A program made the translations under genes and the position numbers. Under the pieces are notes generated by a model that worked only from the letters and a program-made list of their open reading frames with translations, ran no database searches and was not told the origin of the DNA. Source: Methylobacterium sp. DB0501 (GTDB lineage Bacteria > Pseudomonadota > Alphaproteobacteria > Rhizobiales > Beijerinckiaceae). Taken from it: DNA of 64,000 nucleotides. The stretch is taken from assembly GCF_011043735.1 (NCBI RefSeq), contig NZ_JAAKGV010000001.1, positions 682,001 through 746,000 of the forward strand. The letters are read 5' to 3'. Shown here piece by piece: positions 17,589 through 25,930 of the stretch (position 1 is the stretch's first letter; every line of letters begins with the position of its first letter).

Positions 17589-18401
17589 TCATCGGCGGGG
17601 CGTCTGCTTGGCGACGCCGTAGCGCACGACCGTGACGCCGCCCTCTCCTTGCGCCTCCGCCACCTGCGGGGCGGGCTGGCCGGCATCGGCGAGGCTGCGA
17701 AGGGCGAGGGAGAGCTGGCCGACCTTCTGGGCCAGGGTCACGGCCTCGGCCTGGACGGGGGTGAGCTCGAGGGTCGCGGTGTCGCCGGTGACCACCCGCT
17801 CGCCGTTGCGCTCCTGCACGGTCTGGCCCACGGCCAGGACCCGGATGTTGGTCAGGATGGTCTCGGCGGTCTGCACGTCGCCGCCGCCGGCGCGGGAGGC
17901 GTCCTCGTCGCGGGAGGTGCGCAGGACGTCGACCCGGTCGTTCGGCAGGATGAAGCCGCCGGCGGTGTTGCTGCCGCGGGCGTCGATCGAGATCGCCACG
18001 GCGCGCATCCCGGAGGGCAGGATCGCCGACAGGAAGCCGCTGCCGTTGGCCTTGATCAGCTTCTCGCGCCGGATCGGCTCGCCGGAGAGGAACGGGCTGC
18101 GCACGATCGAGCCGACCGTATCCTCGAGCGCCCCCGGCACCGCGGCGCGCTGCAGGAAGCCGTCGCCCGCCGCGCTCTTCGGCCAGGTCTGCCAACGCAG
18201 GTCCGGCGGCTTGACGGTCTGCCCCATCGGCAGCTCCGCGGCGGCGACCAGGACCTCGACCGTCTCGACGGCAGGAGCCTGGACGGCGACCGGCTGGACC
18301 GACGGCGGCGGGGGCGGCGGCTCGCGGCCGCTCATCACGATGAAGGCGCCCGCGCCGGTCACGACGGCGACGCTGATCAGGAGCAAGCGCGAAGACTTCA
18401 T
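17589..18401 (-). CDS. cpaB: Flp pilus assembly protein CpaB (RcpC)
   Basis: A 270-residue protein with an N-terminal membrane anchor (residues 4-23), a proline-rich linker (PPPPPP near 29) and an SAF domain (about 48-115: VLVAAAELPMGQTVKPPDLRWQ) followed by the RcpC/CpaB domain (MRAVAISIDARGSNTAGGFILPNDRVDVLRT). It is a periplasmic protein that helps stabilise the secretin. It is the first gene of the cpaBCDEF-tadBC run, and the 276-bp gap upstream contains repeated GGTTAAC motifs. Confidence 0.95.
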   Translation of the reverse strand: MKSSRLLLISVAVVTGAGAFIVMSGREPPPPPPSVQPVAVQAPAVETVEVLVAAAELPMGQTVKPPDLRWQTWPKSAAGDGFLQRAAVPGALEDTVGSIVRSPFLSGEPIRREKLIKANGSGFLSAILPSGMRAVAISIDARGSNTAGGFILPNDRVDVLRTSRDEDASRAGGGDVQTAETILTNIRVLAVGQTVQERNGERVVTGDTATLELTPVQAEAVTLAQKVGQLSLALRSLADAGQPAPQVAEAQGEGGVTVVRYGVAKQTPRR

Positions 18402-18477
18402 GGAGCGCCAACGAGAGGACGGGCCGGGGAAAAGCGCTGCCGCCCTCCCCGCCCGAATTCAGCAGGCATTCCTCAAA

Positions 18478-18505
18478 TTAAGGTTAACCGGCTTTAGGGT
18501 TAACG
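18478..18505. promoter_or_regulatory. Repeated TTAA/GGTTAAC motifs upstream of cpaB
   Basis: Three TTAA elements lie at 18478-18481, 18484-18487 and 18500-18503, two of them inside GGTTAAC. They are 80-105 bp upstream of the cpaB start, in a GC-rich genome where such runs are rare. CtrA in alphaproteobacteria recognises TTAA-N7-TTAA and TTAACC half-sites and controls pilus genes; here the spacing does not match the full site, so only half-sites can be claimed. Confidence 0.35.
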
Positions 18506-18677
18506 CGAGCCTTCGGGCGGCAGCCGGTGCGCGACAGGATGGTCCGGATGGGAACGTCCGAGGCAGCGCCCGGCGCCCGCCGCTCGCCGACCGGGCACGA
18601 GCGCGGCTTCCTCTTCGGCACGCGGTGACGGCGAACATCCGCCGCCGCGCATCGGAAACGGGCGGGACGCAGGGGGA

Positions 18678-19184
18678 TCAGGCCGGCAGCACCAGCCGCC
18701 ACAGGGGCGCGGACGGGCAGGTGACGAGGGCCGCCGCTGCCAGGGCGACGCCATAGGGCATGACGGCCCGCCCGGTCTGCAAACGCAGCGCGAAGGGCCA
18801 GGACGCCGCGAAGACGGGCAGGGGACAGATGCGCAGCACGAGGACGCCCGCCGCCAGCGCGCCGCCGATCAGGGCGGCGATGAGGACGTAATCGACCAAA
18901 GGACCGTAGCCTAGCCACAACGCAGTCGCGGCCGCGAGCTTGGCATCGCCGCCGCCGATCACGCCCGCCGAGAACAGACCGAATCCCACCGCCAGGACGA
19001 GGGCGCCCGCGCCGACATGGCTCGCGATATCGGACAAGCCGAGCCCGGCCGTGACGCACAACAGCGCGAAGGCGCCGGTGAGGACCGCGCTGATCCGGTT
19101 GGGGATCGTCATCGTGAGAATGTCGCTGGCGGCCGCGTAGGCCATCAGGAACGGGAACACGACGAGGAGGCAGAGGGTGCTCAT
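18678..19184 (-). CDS. cpaA: Prepilin peptidase CpaA (TadV)
   Basis: A 168-residue polytopic membrane protein of the A24 aspartic peptidase family. The two catalytic aspartates are seen in ASDILTMTIPNR (about Asp19) and GGGDAKLAAA (about Asp74, the GxGD motif GGGD). It removes the leader from the Flp prepilin encoded just upstream. The ATG at 19184 was chosen because upstream codons give an Arg-rich, non-conserved extension. Order flp-cpaA-cpaB is the usual one in alphaproteobacteria. Length is short, as expected for the small TadV-type enzymes without an N-methyltransferase domain. Confidence 0.93.
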   Translation of the reverse strand: MSTLCLLVVFPFLMAYAAASDILTMTIPNRISAVLTGAFALLCVTAGLGLSDIASHVGAGALVLAVGFGLFSAGVIGGGDAKLAAATALWLGYGPLVDYVLIAALIGGALAAGVLVLRICPLPVFAASWPFALRLQTGRAVMPYGVALAAAALVTCPSAPLWRLVLPA

Positions 19185-19332
19185 GCGGACTCGCGACAGC
19201 GGTCGTGAGGCGCGGTGCGGTACCCCGCGACCCCCACCGAGCGGGACGGAACGACGCCGCGCGGCATTCGCGCTGCGACGTGTCGGGGATGCTCGAAAAC
19301 GGTCCGACCGGCGCCTTGCGCCCATGGACCGC

Positions 19333-19357
19333 GCCGACCCGCTGGATGCGGGTCGGC
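19333..19357 (-). terminator. Hairpin after the flp pilin gene
   Basis: GCCGACCCGC (19333-19342) pairs perfectly with GCGGGTCGGC (19348-19357), with a 5-nt loop, 9 bp past the pilin stop codon. No T-run follows on the minus strand. A hairpin in this place commonly limits read-through and protects the abundant pilin mRNA from decay. Confidence 0.55.
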
Positions 19358-19366
19358 TGGCGATTC

Positions 19367-19549
19367 TTACTTCGTCGCGGCGGGCGGGGCGAGGTTGCCG
19401 GCGACGGAGGTGAACTGCAGCGCCAGGTTGGTGCCGACGGTGCGGGCCGCGACGATCACCGCGAGGGCGATCAGGGTCGCGATCAGGCCGTACTCGATCG
19501 CGGTGGCGCCGGACTCGTCGCTGACGAAACGCTTCAGCTTGGTGATCAT
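19367..19549 (-). CDS. flp: Flp-family type IVb prepilin
   Basis: A 60-residue prepilin. It has a short basic leader, MITKLKRFVSDESG, cleaved before ATAIEYGLIATLIALAVIVA, which carries the essential Glu5-Tyr6 pair of Flp pilins in its hydrophobic spine; the C-terminal part is a small soluble tail. Processing by CpaA and polymerisation by the Tad machine give the adhesive Flp pilus. It is the first gene of the minus-strand set, and the 291-bp region upstream separates it from the plus-strand pilus genes and presumably holds its promoter. Confidence 0.96.
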   Translation of the reverse strand: MITKLKRFVSDESGATAIEYGLIATLIALAVIVAARTVGTNLALQFTSVAGNLAPPAATK

Positions 19550-19840
19550 AACTCTAGTTCCCGCCTGAGTGAGCTCGATGAGTCCGTCGACAATCGACCG
19601 ACGCCGACCGGGACTGACGACAACCTAGGCCGCCTCGCGTTGAGGTTGGGTTAAAGCGATTGCGGATCCCTGGCATCCCAAGTGTAAATTCGTCATTGGT
19701 TAACGATCGGTCGCTCGGAACGGCGACCCGCCCGTCCCAGGGTTAGACCGAGCTGCGGCCCAGGCTGCCTTAGCGGTTTGTCAACCGTCCGACGCTTCAC
19801 TGCCACGAACCCGAGTCGCGTCCGAAAGAACCGCCAGCCG

Positions 19841-20365
19841 ATGAACCCGCTCCGCCCGAGCCACCCGCGTCAGAGCCTCCCCTGCGGGGCCCTTCTGCGC
19901 GCCGCGCCCGTGCTCGCCGTCGCGCTGCTGCTGGCCCCGGCCGCCGCGCAGGCGAGCGAGCAGGCCACCGTCACGGTGACCGTCGACAACGCCAAGGTGA
20001 TCCGACTGCCGGAGCGCACCGCCACGGTGATCGTCGGCAACCCGATCATCGCCGACGTGTCGCTGCAGCGGAACGGCATCGTGGTGCTGACCGGCAAGAG
20101 CTTCGGAAGCACCAACCTCATCGCCCTCGACTCGTCCGGCACGATGCTGGCCGAATCGGCGATCAGCGTGCGGGCCGGCAGCCCGTCGGTGGTCACCGTC
20201 CAGCGCGGACTCGAGCGGGAATCCTATTCCTGCACGCCCGCCTGCCAGCCGGCGATGCAGCTCGGCGATGCGCAGCGCTACTTCGCCGAGGTGAGCGGCC
20301 AGGCCGGCCAGCGCAACTCGCTGGCGACGGCGGGCGGGGCCGGACCCGGTTCGGCGGCGCGCTGA
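19841..20365 (+). CDS. Secreted protein with pilus-assembly N-domain (secretin N-domain-like)
   Basis: A 174-residue protein with a signal peptide (hydrophobic core VLAVALLLAPAAAQA, residues about 25-40) and one domain that resembles the N-terminal pilus-assembly domain of CpaC: DNAKVIRLPERTATVIVGNPIIADVSL, then GKSFGSTNLIALDSSG. A Cys pair follows (SCTPACQ). It lacks a secretin domain. It is encoded beside the tad cluster in the opposite direction and is probably a periplasmic accessory of the pilus secretin. The ATG at 19841 begins just before the signal peptide; an upstream in-frame ATG at 19778 is less likely. Confidence 0.82.
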   Translation: MNPLRPSHPRQSLPCGALLRAAPVLAVALLLAPAAAQASEQATVTVTVDNAKVIRLPERTATVIVGNPIIADVSLQRNGIVVLTGKSFGSTNLIALDSSGTMLAESAISVRAGSPSVVTVQRGLERESYSCTPACQPAMQLGDAQRYFAEVSGQAGQRNSLATAGGAGPGSAAR

Positions 20366-20463
20366 TTCCTCGCGTATCGGTTCAACCGATCCGAAACCCT
20401 TCGATGCGTAACCAGCATCCTCGGCCACCCACGGATCGGGATCGCGCCATCACCCATCGCGTC

Positions 20464-21084
20464 ATGCCCCGTCGTCGCTCGCCCCATCGCGGCCCGCCCG
20501 GGGTCCGCCGGTCCTTGCGCGCGCGGATCGCCGGCTTCGCCGCGGCTCGCGACGGCGCGACCGCGGTGGAATTCGCCATGATCGGGATGCCGTTCCTCTG
20601 CCTCATCGCGGCGATCATGGAGACCGCGTTGGTCTTCTTCGCCGGCCAGGTCCTCGACAACGCGGTGTCGAACGCCTCGCGCCAGCTCTATACCGGCCAG
20701 TTCCAGGCCGCCCGGGCCTCCGACCCGCCCCCGCCCTCCGGCACGACCTCGCAGGAGGTGGCGCTGCAGAAGTTCAAGGACGCGCTGTGCAGCGGGCGGG
20801 TCGCGCTCTTCTCGTGCAGCGCCGTCAAGATCGACGTGCTGGCGATGCCGGACAGCGCCGACTTCACGCCGCCGAGCCCGATCGACGCCGTCTCGCGCTC
20901 CTGGCGCAGCTCGCCCACGGTGTTCGGCACGCAATACCAGAACCCGGGCTCGAACCAGATCGTCATCGTGCAGGCGGCGGTGGAATTCCCGGTCTTCTTC
21001 GGCTTCCTCAATCCCAACACCCTGGCGAACGGCAGGCGCGTGCTGCAGAGCACCGTCGCCTTCCGCACGGAGCCGTTCCAATGA
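20464..21084 (+). CDS. tadE: TadE-like pseudopilin
   Basis: About 206 residues. After a basic leader comes the TadE signature DGATAVEFAMIGMPFLCLIAAIMETALVFF, with the processing-site Glu and a hydrophobic helix, then a periplasmic domain with conserved Cys. TadE and TadF are minor pseudopilins cleaved by the prepilin peptidase and needed for Flp pilus formation. Start is uncertain: ATG 20464 (chosen) and ATG 20404 both lack a clear ribosome-binding site. Its stop overlaps the next gene start (ATGA), so the two are translationally coupled. Confidence 0.85.
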   Translation: MPRRRSPHRGPPGVRRSLRARIAGFAAARDGATAVEFAMIGMPFLCLIAAIMETALVFFAGQVLDNAVSNASRQLYTGQFQAARASDPPPPSGTTSQEVALQKFKDALCSGRVALFSCSAVKIDVLAMPDSADFTPPSPIDAVSRSWRSSPTVFGTQYQNPGSNQIVIVQAAVEFPVFFGFLNPNTLANGRRVLQSTVAFRTEPFQ

Positions 21085-21758
21085 GCCCGCGGACGGGACG
21101 GAACGGGACATGCCGGGCCGTCGCGCACGTCCAGCGCATGCTCGTGCGATTTCGACGGGGGCAGGACGGGATCGCGGCGGTCGAGTTCGCGATGGTGCTG
21201 CCGCTCCTGCTGCTGCTCTATCTCGGCACCACCGACCTCGCCGGCTACATCAGCAACTTTCGCAAGGTGACACTCGCGGCCCGCACCGTGGCCGACCTCG
21301 TGGCGCGGGAGGGCGGCACCATCCCGACCGGCCAGTTCGCCACCATCGTGAAGGCCGGGCGGGCGGTGCTCGCCCCGTATGACGGCGCCACGGCGCGGAT
21401 CGCCGCCAAGGCGATCGGCGTCTACGATGCGAACGGCACCGCCCGGGTCTGCTCCTACGCGGTGGATGGGGGCAATGCCGGCGCGCCGGCCCCGATCGGG
21501 TCGACCGCCGTGCCGCCCGTGCCGGACGTATTCAAGAAGGCGGGGATCCGGTACGTCGTCGTCGAGCTCACGATGACCTACAAGCCGCTGTTCGGCGCGC
21601 GGCTCGCCAACCAGTTCCACCTCAGCACGATGACCGAGACGATCGTCTGGCCGGTGCGTAACGGCAAGGTCTACAACGTCTCGGTCACCAACAACCCGGA
21701 GATCGTGCTGCCGACGGTCGTCGACCCGCGCAACGGCGGCGCTTGCCCGAGCCCCTGA
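21081..21758 (+). CDS. TadE/TadG-like pilus assembly protein
   Basis: A 225-residue protein with the same processing motif as its neighbour, GIAAVEFAMVLPLLLLLYLG, after a basic leader, then a periplasmic domain (residues about 60-225) with a Cys near the C-terminal end (GGACPSP). It belongs to the TadE/TadG group of minor pilins. No von Willebrand domain of full-length TadG is present. Its start overlaps the preceding tadE-like stop by 4 bp. The plus-strand trio ends here and converges with the protease gene. Confidence 0.85.
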   Translation: MSPRTGRNGTCRAVAHVQRMLVRFRRGQDGIAAVEFAMVLPLLLLLYLGTTDLAGYISNFRKVTLAARTVADLVAREGGTIPTGQFATIVKAGRAVLAPYDGATARIAAKAIGVYDANGTARVCSYAVDGGNAGAPAPIGSTAVPPVPDVFKKAGIRYVVVELTMTYKPLFGARLANQFHLSTMTETIVWPVRNGKVYNVSVTNNPEIVLPTVVDPRNGGACPSP

Positions 21759-21764
21759 TCCGGC

Positions 21765-22322
21765 TCAGCCCCGCAGGGTCATCCGCCCCGCCGCGACCTC
21801 GAACCCGCGCAGGCGGCGCAGGAACGACATGCCGAGCAGGCTCGTCTCGAGCCGGCCGCTCGGCAGCACCAGGGCCTCGACGTCGCGCACCGTGATCCCG
21901 CCGACCCGCACCTCGCGCACCCGCACCGGGGCCGCCGGGATCGTGCCGTTGGCGGTGCCGACCTTGGCGGTGAAGTCGCGCCCGGAGAGCCGCAGCCCGA
22001 TCCGGGCGGCGTCCTCGCTGGTGAAGACGCAGTGCGTGGCGCCCGTATCGACGAGCATGCGCAGCACCTGCCCCTCGACCTGCGGATGTGCCCGGAACTG
22101 CCCCGCCCCGTCCTGGGCCAGAATCACCGGAGCGGGACTTCCCTGGCCTGGGTTTCCCGGCACCAGGCTCTCGCCGGGGGCGGCGCCGGGATCGACCTGC
22201 GCGGCACTTGCCGCCGGGGCCGGGCCGCCGCGGGCGGGCTTCGCGAAGTGCTCGATCATCGATCCGCCTGTGAGGGCGGCGGTCGCGAGCACGCCGAGGG
22301 CCCAGAGGATCGGGCGGGTCAC
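21765..22322 (-). CDS. TIGR02281-type retropepsin-like aspartic protease
   Basis: A 185-residue protein with an N-terminal membrane anchor (PILWALGVLATAALTGGSMI), a Pro/Gly-rich linker and a single retropepsin-like domain. The catalytic motif DTGA occurs in MLVDTGATHCVFTSEDAARIGL, and the flap and end motifs SLLGMSFLRRL and GRMTLRG follow. Members are membrane-bound clan AA proteases of unknown substrate found in many alphaproteobacteria. The GTG at 22322 was chosen because a GGAG site lies 6 nt upstream; a TTG two codons earlier is the alternative. It converges with the pilin genes across a 6-bp gap. Confidence 0.87.
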   Translation of the reverse strand: MTRPILWALGVLATAALTGGSMIEHFAKPARGGPAPAASAAQVDPGAAPGESLVPGNPGQGSPAPVILAQDGAGQFRAHPQVEGQVLRMLVDTGATHCVFTSEDAARIGLRLSGRDFTAKVGTANGTIPAAPVRVREVRVGGITVRDVEALVLPSGRLETSLLGMSFLRRLRGFEVAAGRMTLRG

Positions 22323-22438
22323 GGACAAACTCCGGCAAGGTCTCGGGATACGGCGCGCAGACTCGCGGCCGACCGGTTAAGGATCCTTGCGCCGATCGCG
22401 CCGGAATCCCGCGCAAGCCCGATCATTGTCCGCCGTCC

Positions 22439-22467
22439 TTGCCATCGCGTCCTTCGTCTGCTAGCAG
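22439..22467 (+). promoter_or_regulatory. Possible promoter of rplY
   Basis: TTGCCA (22439-22444) and TAGCAG (22462-22467) are 17 bp apart and lie 142 bp upstream of the rplY start. The -10 match is weak. Confidence 0.3.
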
Positions 22468-22608
22468 CACCCCGCCCGCCGGACACCCTTGGAGGCCGGA
22501 TTCCCGTCATGGGAACGGGCGTGGCGACGTCGGTTCACAGGGCCGTCCTCGAGGGGGCGGCCTTCGGCGTTTGAGCCATCCGCAAACACCAGTTTTAAGG
22601 ATCACGCC

Positions 22609-23286
22609 ATGAGCGCCGTGAAGCCGCTTGAGGCCGTGGCACGCGACCGGGTCGGCAAGGGGGCCGCCCGGGCCGTTCGTCGCCAGGGCCAGGTGCCGGC
22701 CGTCATCTACGGGGGCAACCAGCCGCCGCAGGCCATCGCCATCGACCTCATCCGCACCCGCACCCTGATCTACGCCGGCGGTTTCCGGACCACCGTGTTC
22801 GAGATCAGCGCCGGCGGCCGCAAGGTCCGGGCCATCCCGCGCGACTTCCAGCTCGACCCGGTCTCCGGCGTGCCGCTGCACGTCGACTTCCTGCGCGTCG
22901 TCGCCGGCCAGACGATCGAGGTCGAGGTGCCGGTGCACTTCACCAACGAGGACGCGGCCCCCGGCATCAAGCAGGAGGGCGGCACGCTCAACGTCGTGCA
23001 CCACACCGTCGCGGTCGAGGTCGCGCCCGAGTCGATCCCCGACGCGATCACCGTCGACCTGACCGGCAAGACCATCGGCGACACCATCCACGTCTCCGAC
23101 CTGCCCGTGCCGTCCGGCGCCACCCTCGCCCTCGACGGGGCCGACGTGGTCGCCACCATCGTGCCGCCGACGGTGCTCGGCGCCGAGGTCGAGGCCGAGG
23201 AGGCCGCGGTGGCCGAGGCCGCCCGCGCCGAGTCGGCCGCCGAGGCTGCCGAAGAGGCCGCCGAGGGCGAGGCCAAGGAGGACTGA
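22609..23286 (+). CDS. rplY: 50S ribosomal protein L25/general stress protein Ctc
   Basis: A 225-residue long-form L25 (CTC/TL5 type). The N-terminal domain (about 1-95) binds 5S rRNA ([25 protein letters not shown]), the C-terminal beta domain (about 100-185) follows, and the tail (about 190-225) is a Glu/Ala-rich acidic extension usual in alphaproteobacteria. The ATG at 22609 has an AAGGA site 7 nt upstream. A 66-bp open frame (22509-22574) sits in the leader. A clear intrinsic terminator follows, so rplY is probably transcribed separately from pth. Confidence 0.96.
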   Translation: MSAVKPLEAVARDRVGKGAARAVRRQGQVPAVIYGGNQPPQAIAIDLIRTRTLIYAGGFRTTVFEISAGGRKVRAIPRDFQLDPVSGVPLHVDFLRVVAGQTIEVEVPVHFTNEDAAPGIKQEGGTLNVVHHTVAVEVAPESIPDAITVDLTGKTIGDTIHVSDLPVPSGATLALDGADVVATIVPPTVLGAEVEAEEAAVAEAARAESAAEAAEEAAEGEAKED

Positions 23287-23319
23287 GCCGCCTCCCGGCT
23301 CGACCTCAACCGTCAACGG

Positions 23320-23353
23320 GACGCCCCGGTCGCGAGACCCGGGGCGTCTTTTC
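23320..23353 (+). terminator. Intrinsic terminator of rplY
   Basis: GACGCCCCGG (23320-23329) pairs perfectly with CCGGGGCGTC (23339-23348) around a 9-nt loop, followed by TTTTCGCTTTC. It lies 33 bp after the rplY stop codon. Confidence 0.85.
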
Positions 23354-23380
23354 GCTTTCTCGGGGAGCTCTTGCGTCGCC

Positions 23381-23992
23381 ATGCGGCTGTTCGTCGGCCT
23401 CGGCAATCCCGGGACCCGCTATGCGGGCAACCGGCACAATATCGGCTTCATGGCGCTCGACGCGATCGCGCGCCGGCACCGCGCCGCGCCGTGGCGCCGC
23501 AAGTTCCAGGGCGACTGCACCGAGGCGGTGATCGGACCCGAGCGCGTGCTTCTGCTGAAGCCCCTGACCTTCATGAACGAATCCGGCCGGGCGGTCGCCG
23601 AGGCGCAGCGATTCTACAAGATCCCGCTCGAGGGCGTGGTGGTGTTCCACGACGAGCTGGACCTCGCTCCCGCCAAGCTGCGGGTGAAGAAGGGCGGCGG
23701 CAATGCCGGTCATAACGGCCTGCGCTCGATCACCGCGCAATGCGGCAACGAGTACTGGCGCGCCCGCCTCGGCATCGGGCATCCGGGCGACAAGGCGCTC
23801 GTCCACGCCTACGTGCTCAACGACTTCGCCAAGGCCGAGACGCCCTGGGTCGAGGACCTGTGCGACGCGATGGCCGATGCCGCCGAGCTGCTCGCCGCGG
23901 GCGAGGATGCCCGCTTCCAGAACAAGGTCCACCTCGCCATGGCCGGGCGGGGCTGGGACGAGGTGAAGCGCGTCGGCGAGAAGCCGGCTTGA
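23381..23992 (+). CDS. pth: Peptidyl-tRNA hydrolase
   Basis: A 203-residue Pth1 enzyme that frees tRNA from dropped-off peptidyl-tRNA. The start [20 protein letters not shown] contains the catalytic His (His22, of NRHNIG) and Asn. [13 protein letters not shown], the active-site Asp in VFHDELDL and [13 protein letters not shown] follow, all in family order. Length is normal. It forms the conserved rplY-pth-ychF neighbourhood of proteobacteria, with ychF starting 94 bp further on. Confidence 0.97.
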   Translation: MRLFVGLGNPGTRYAGNRHNIGFMALDAIARRHRAAPWRRKFQGDCTEAVIGPERVLLLKPLTFMNESGRAVAEAQRFYKIPLEGVVVFHDELDLAPAKLRVKKGGGNAGHNGLRSITAQCGNEYWRARLGIGHPGDKALVHAYVLNDFAKAETPWVEDLCDAMADAAELLAAGEDARFQNKVHLAMAGRGWDEVKRVGEKPA

Positions 23993-24086
23993 CCCGTGCT
24001 CCCCGACGCCGCAAGTGCCAGGCAACCGAATACTATGCAACATGGCCGCGGCCGGCGGTCTCCAGAGAATCGAACGGACTGATCTG

Positions 24087-25184
24087 ATGGGCTTCAAATG
24101 CGGCATCGTCGGCCTGCCGAACGTCGGCAAGTCGACGCTCTTCAACGCGCTGACGCAGACGGCGGCGGCGCAGGCGGCAAATTACCCGTTCTGCACCATC
24201 GAGCCGAATGTCGGCGAGGTGGCGGTGCCGGATAGCCGGCTCGACGATCTCGCCCGGATCGCCTCCTCGAAGGAGATCATCCCGACCCGCCTCACCTTCG
24301 TCGACATCGCCGGCCTGGTGCGCGGTGCCTCGAAGGGAGAGGGCTTGGGCAACCAGTTCCTCGCCAATATCCGCGAGGTCGACGCCATCGCCCACGTCGT
24401 GCGCTGCTTCGAGGACGGCGACGTCACCCATGTCGAGGGCAAGGTCGACCCGATCGCCGACATCGAGACGATCGAGACCGAGCTGATGCTGGCCGATCTC
24501 GACAGCCTCGAGAAGCGCCTGACCGCCCTGGAGAAGAAGGCCAAGGGCGCCGACAAGGAAGCCAAGGAGGTCCTCGACCTCGTCCAGCGCGCCCTGCCGC
24601 TGCTGCGTGATGGCAAGCCGGCCCGGCTCGTCGAGCGCAAGGCCGAGGAGGAGCGCCTGTTCTCGCAGCTCGGCCTGATGACGGCCAAGCCCGTGCTCTA
24701 CGTCTGCAACGTCGAGGAGGGTGCGGCCGATGCGGGCAACGCCCATTCGGCCGCCGTCTTCGCCCGCGCCGCGGCCGAGGGCGCCAAGGCGGTCGTCGTC
24801 TCGGCCAAGATCGAGAGCGAGATCGCGGTGCTGCCGCCGGCCGACCAGGTCGAGTACCTGGAGGCGGTCGGCCTCACCGAGCCGGGCCTGAACCGGGTGA
24901 TCCGCGCCGGCTACGAGCTGCTCGGCCTCATCACCTACTTCACCGTGGGCCCCAAGGAGGCCCGGGCCTGGACCATCACCAGGGGCACCCGCGCGCCGGG
25001 CGCCGCCGGGGTGATCCACACCGACTTCGAGAAGGGCTTCATCCGCGCCGAGACCATCGCCTATGCCGACTACACGGCGTTGAAGGGCGAGGCCGGGGCG
25101 CGCGAGGCCGGCAAGCTTCGGCTGGAAGGCAAGGAATACCTGGTGCAGGACGGCGACGTGCTGCATTTCCGCTTCGCCAACTGA
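24087..25184 (+). CDS. ychF: Redox-regulated/ribosome-binding ATPase YchF
   Basis: A 365-residue OBG-family P-loop protein that prefers ATP to GTP. G1 is GLPNVGKSTLFNAL (about residues 8-21), G3 is DIAGLVRGASKGEGLGNQFL and the altered G4 (NVEE in YVCNVEEG) accounts for ATP preference; a helical hairpin (residues about 130-200) and a TGS domain with FRAETIAYADY-type ending (GFIRAETIAYADYT) follow. It binds ribosomes and affects oxidative stress response. The ATG at 24087 was chosen by family N-terminus; upstream codons are not conserved. Confidence 0.97.
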   Translation: MGFKCGIVGLPNVGKSTLFNALTQTAAAQAANYPFCTIEPNVGEVAVPDSRLDDLARIASSKEIIPTRLTFVDIAGLVRGASKGEGLGNQFLANIREVDAIAHVVRCFEDGDVTHVEGKVDPIADIETIETELMLADLDSLEKRLTALEKKAKGADKEAKEVLDLVQRALPLLRDGKPARLVERKAEEERLFSQLGLMTAKPVLYVCNVEEGAADAGNAHSAAVFARAAAEGAKAVVVSAKIESEIAVLPPADQVEYLEAVGLTEPGLNRVIRAGYELLGLITYFTVGPKEARAWTITRGTRAPGAAGVIHTDFEKGFIRAETIAYADYTALKGEAGAREAGKLRLEGKEYLVQDGDVLHFRFAN

Positions 25185-25191
25185 CGATTCG

Positions 25192-25857
25192 ATGGATCTC
25201 GTCCGGCGCCACGATTGGGACCTGACGCCCACGGAGGCCGTGGCGCTCCAGCGCCGGCTCGCCGCCGAGATCGTGGCCGACCGGCCCCTCGACATCGACG
25301 CCGTGCGGCTCGTCGCCGGCGTCGATGTCAGCGTGAAGAACGATCGCTCGCATGCGGCGATCGTGGTCGCGACCTATCCGGATTTCCGGGTGGTCGAGAC
25401 CGTGACGGCGCTGATGCCGACGCCGTTCCCGTACGTGCCGGGCCTGCTGAGCTTCCGCGAGGGCCCGGTGCTGGAGGAAGCCTTCGGACGCTTGAGGGCC
25501 GAGCCGGACGTCTTCCTGTTCGACGGGATGGGCACGGCGCATCCGCGCCGCATCGGCATCGCCAGTCATATGGGCCTGTGGCTGCAGCGCCCGACGATCG
25601 GGGTCGGCAAGACCCGGCTCTGCGGCCGCAACGCGCCTCTGTCCGAGGAAAAGGGCGCTCACCAGCCGCTGATCGACAAGGGCGAGACGATCGGCGCGGT
25701 GGTCCGTACCCGCACCGGGAAGCACCCGCTCTTCATCTCGCCGGGCCACCTCGCCGACATCCCGACGAGCGTCGCCCTGGTACTGGCCTGCGCGCCGAGA
25801 TTCCGCCTGCCGGAGCCGATCCGCCTCGCCCACAAGGCCGCGGGGGCATTCTCTTAA
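25192..25857 (+). CDS. nfi: Endonuclease V (deoxyinosine 3'-endonuclease)
   Basis: A 221-residue DNA repair enzyme that nicks next to deoxyinosine from adenine deamination. Catalytic residues of the RNase H-like fold are seen at Asp45 (VAGVDVS), Glu90 (LSFREGP) and Asp111 (FLFDGMGTAHPRR); the base-flipping wedge motif PYVPG is at 80-84. IGVGKTRLCG and HPLFISPGHL are also family motifs. The start lies 7 nt after the ychF stop, so the two are probably cotranscribed. Length is normal for the bacterial enzyme. Confidence 0.96.
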   Translation: MDLVRRHDWDLTPTEAVALQRRLAAEIVADRPLDIDAVRLVAGVDVSVKNDRSHAAIVVATYPDFRVVETVTALMPTPFPYVPGLLSFREGPVLEEAFGRLRAEPDVFLFDGMGTAHPRRIGIASHMGLWLQRPTIGVGKTRLCGRNAPLSEEKGAHQPLIDKGETIGAVVRTRTGKHPLFISPGHLADIPTSVALVLACAPRFRLPEPIRLAHKAAGAFS

Positions 25858-25930
25858 GGGCCGCGGGCGCTTTCGCGTAAGAGCCTGGCTGTGCTAGCCC
25901 GGCGGCCCGCAATGCCGCCGGACGCTCCCC

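Noticed and set aside
19550..19840. Sigma-54 promoter for flp
   Set aside because: TGGCAT near 19672 has no TTGC at the right spacing; no GG-N10-GC pattern was found.
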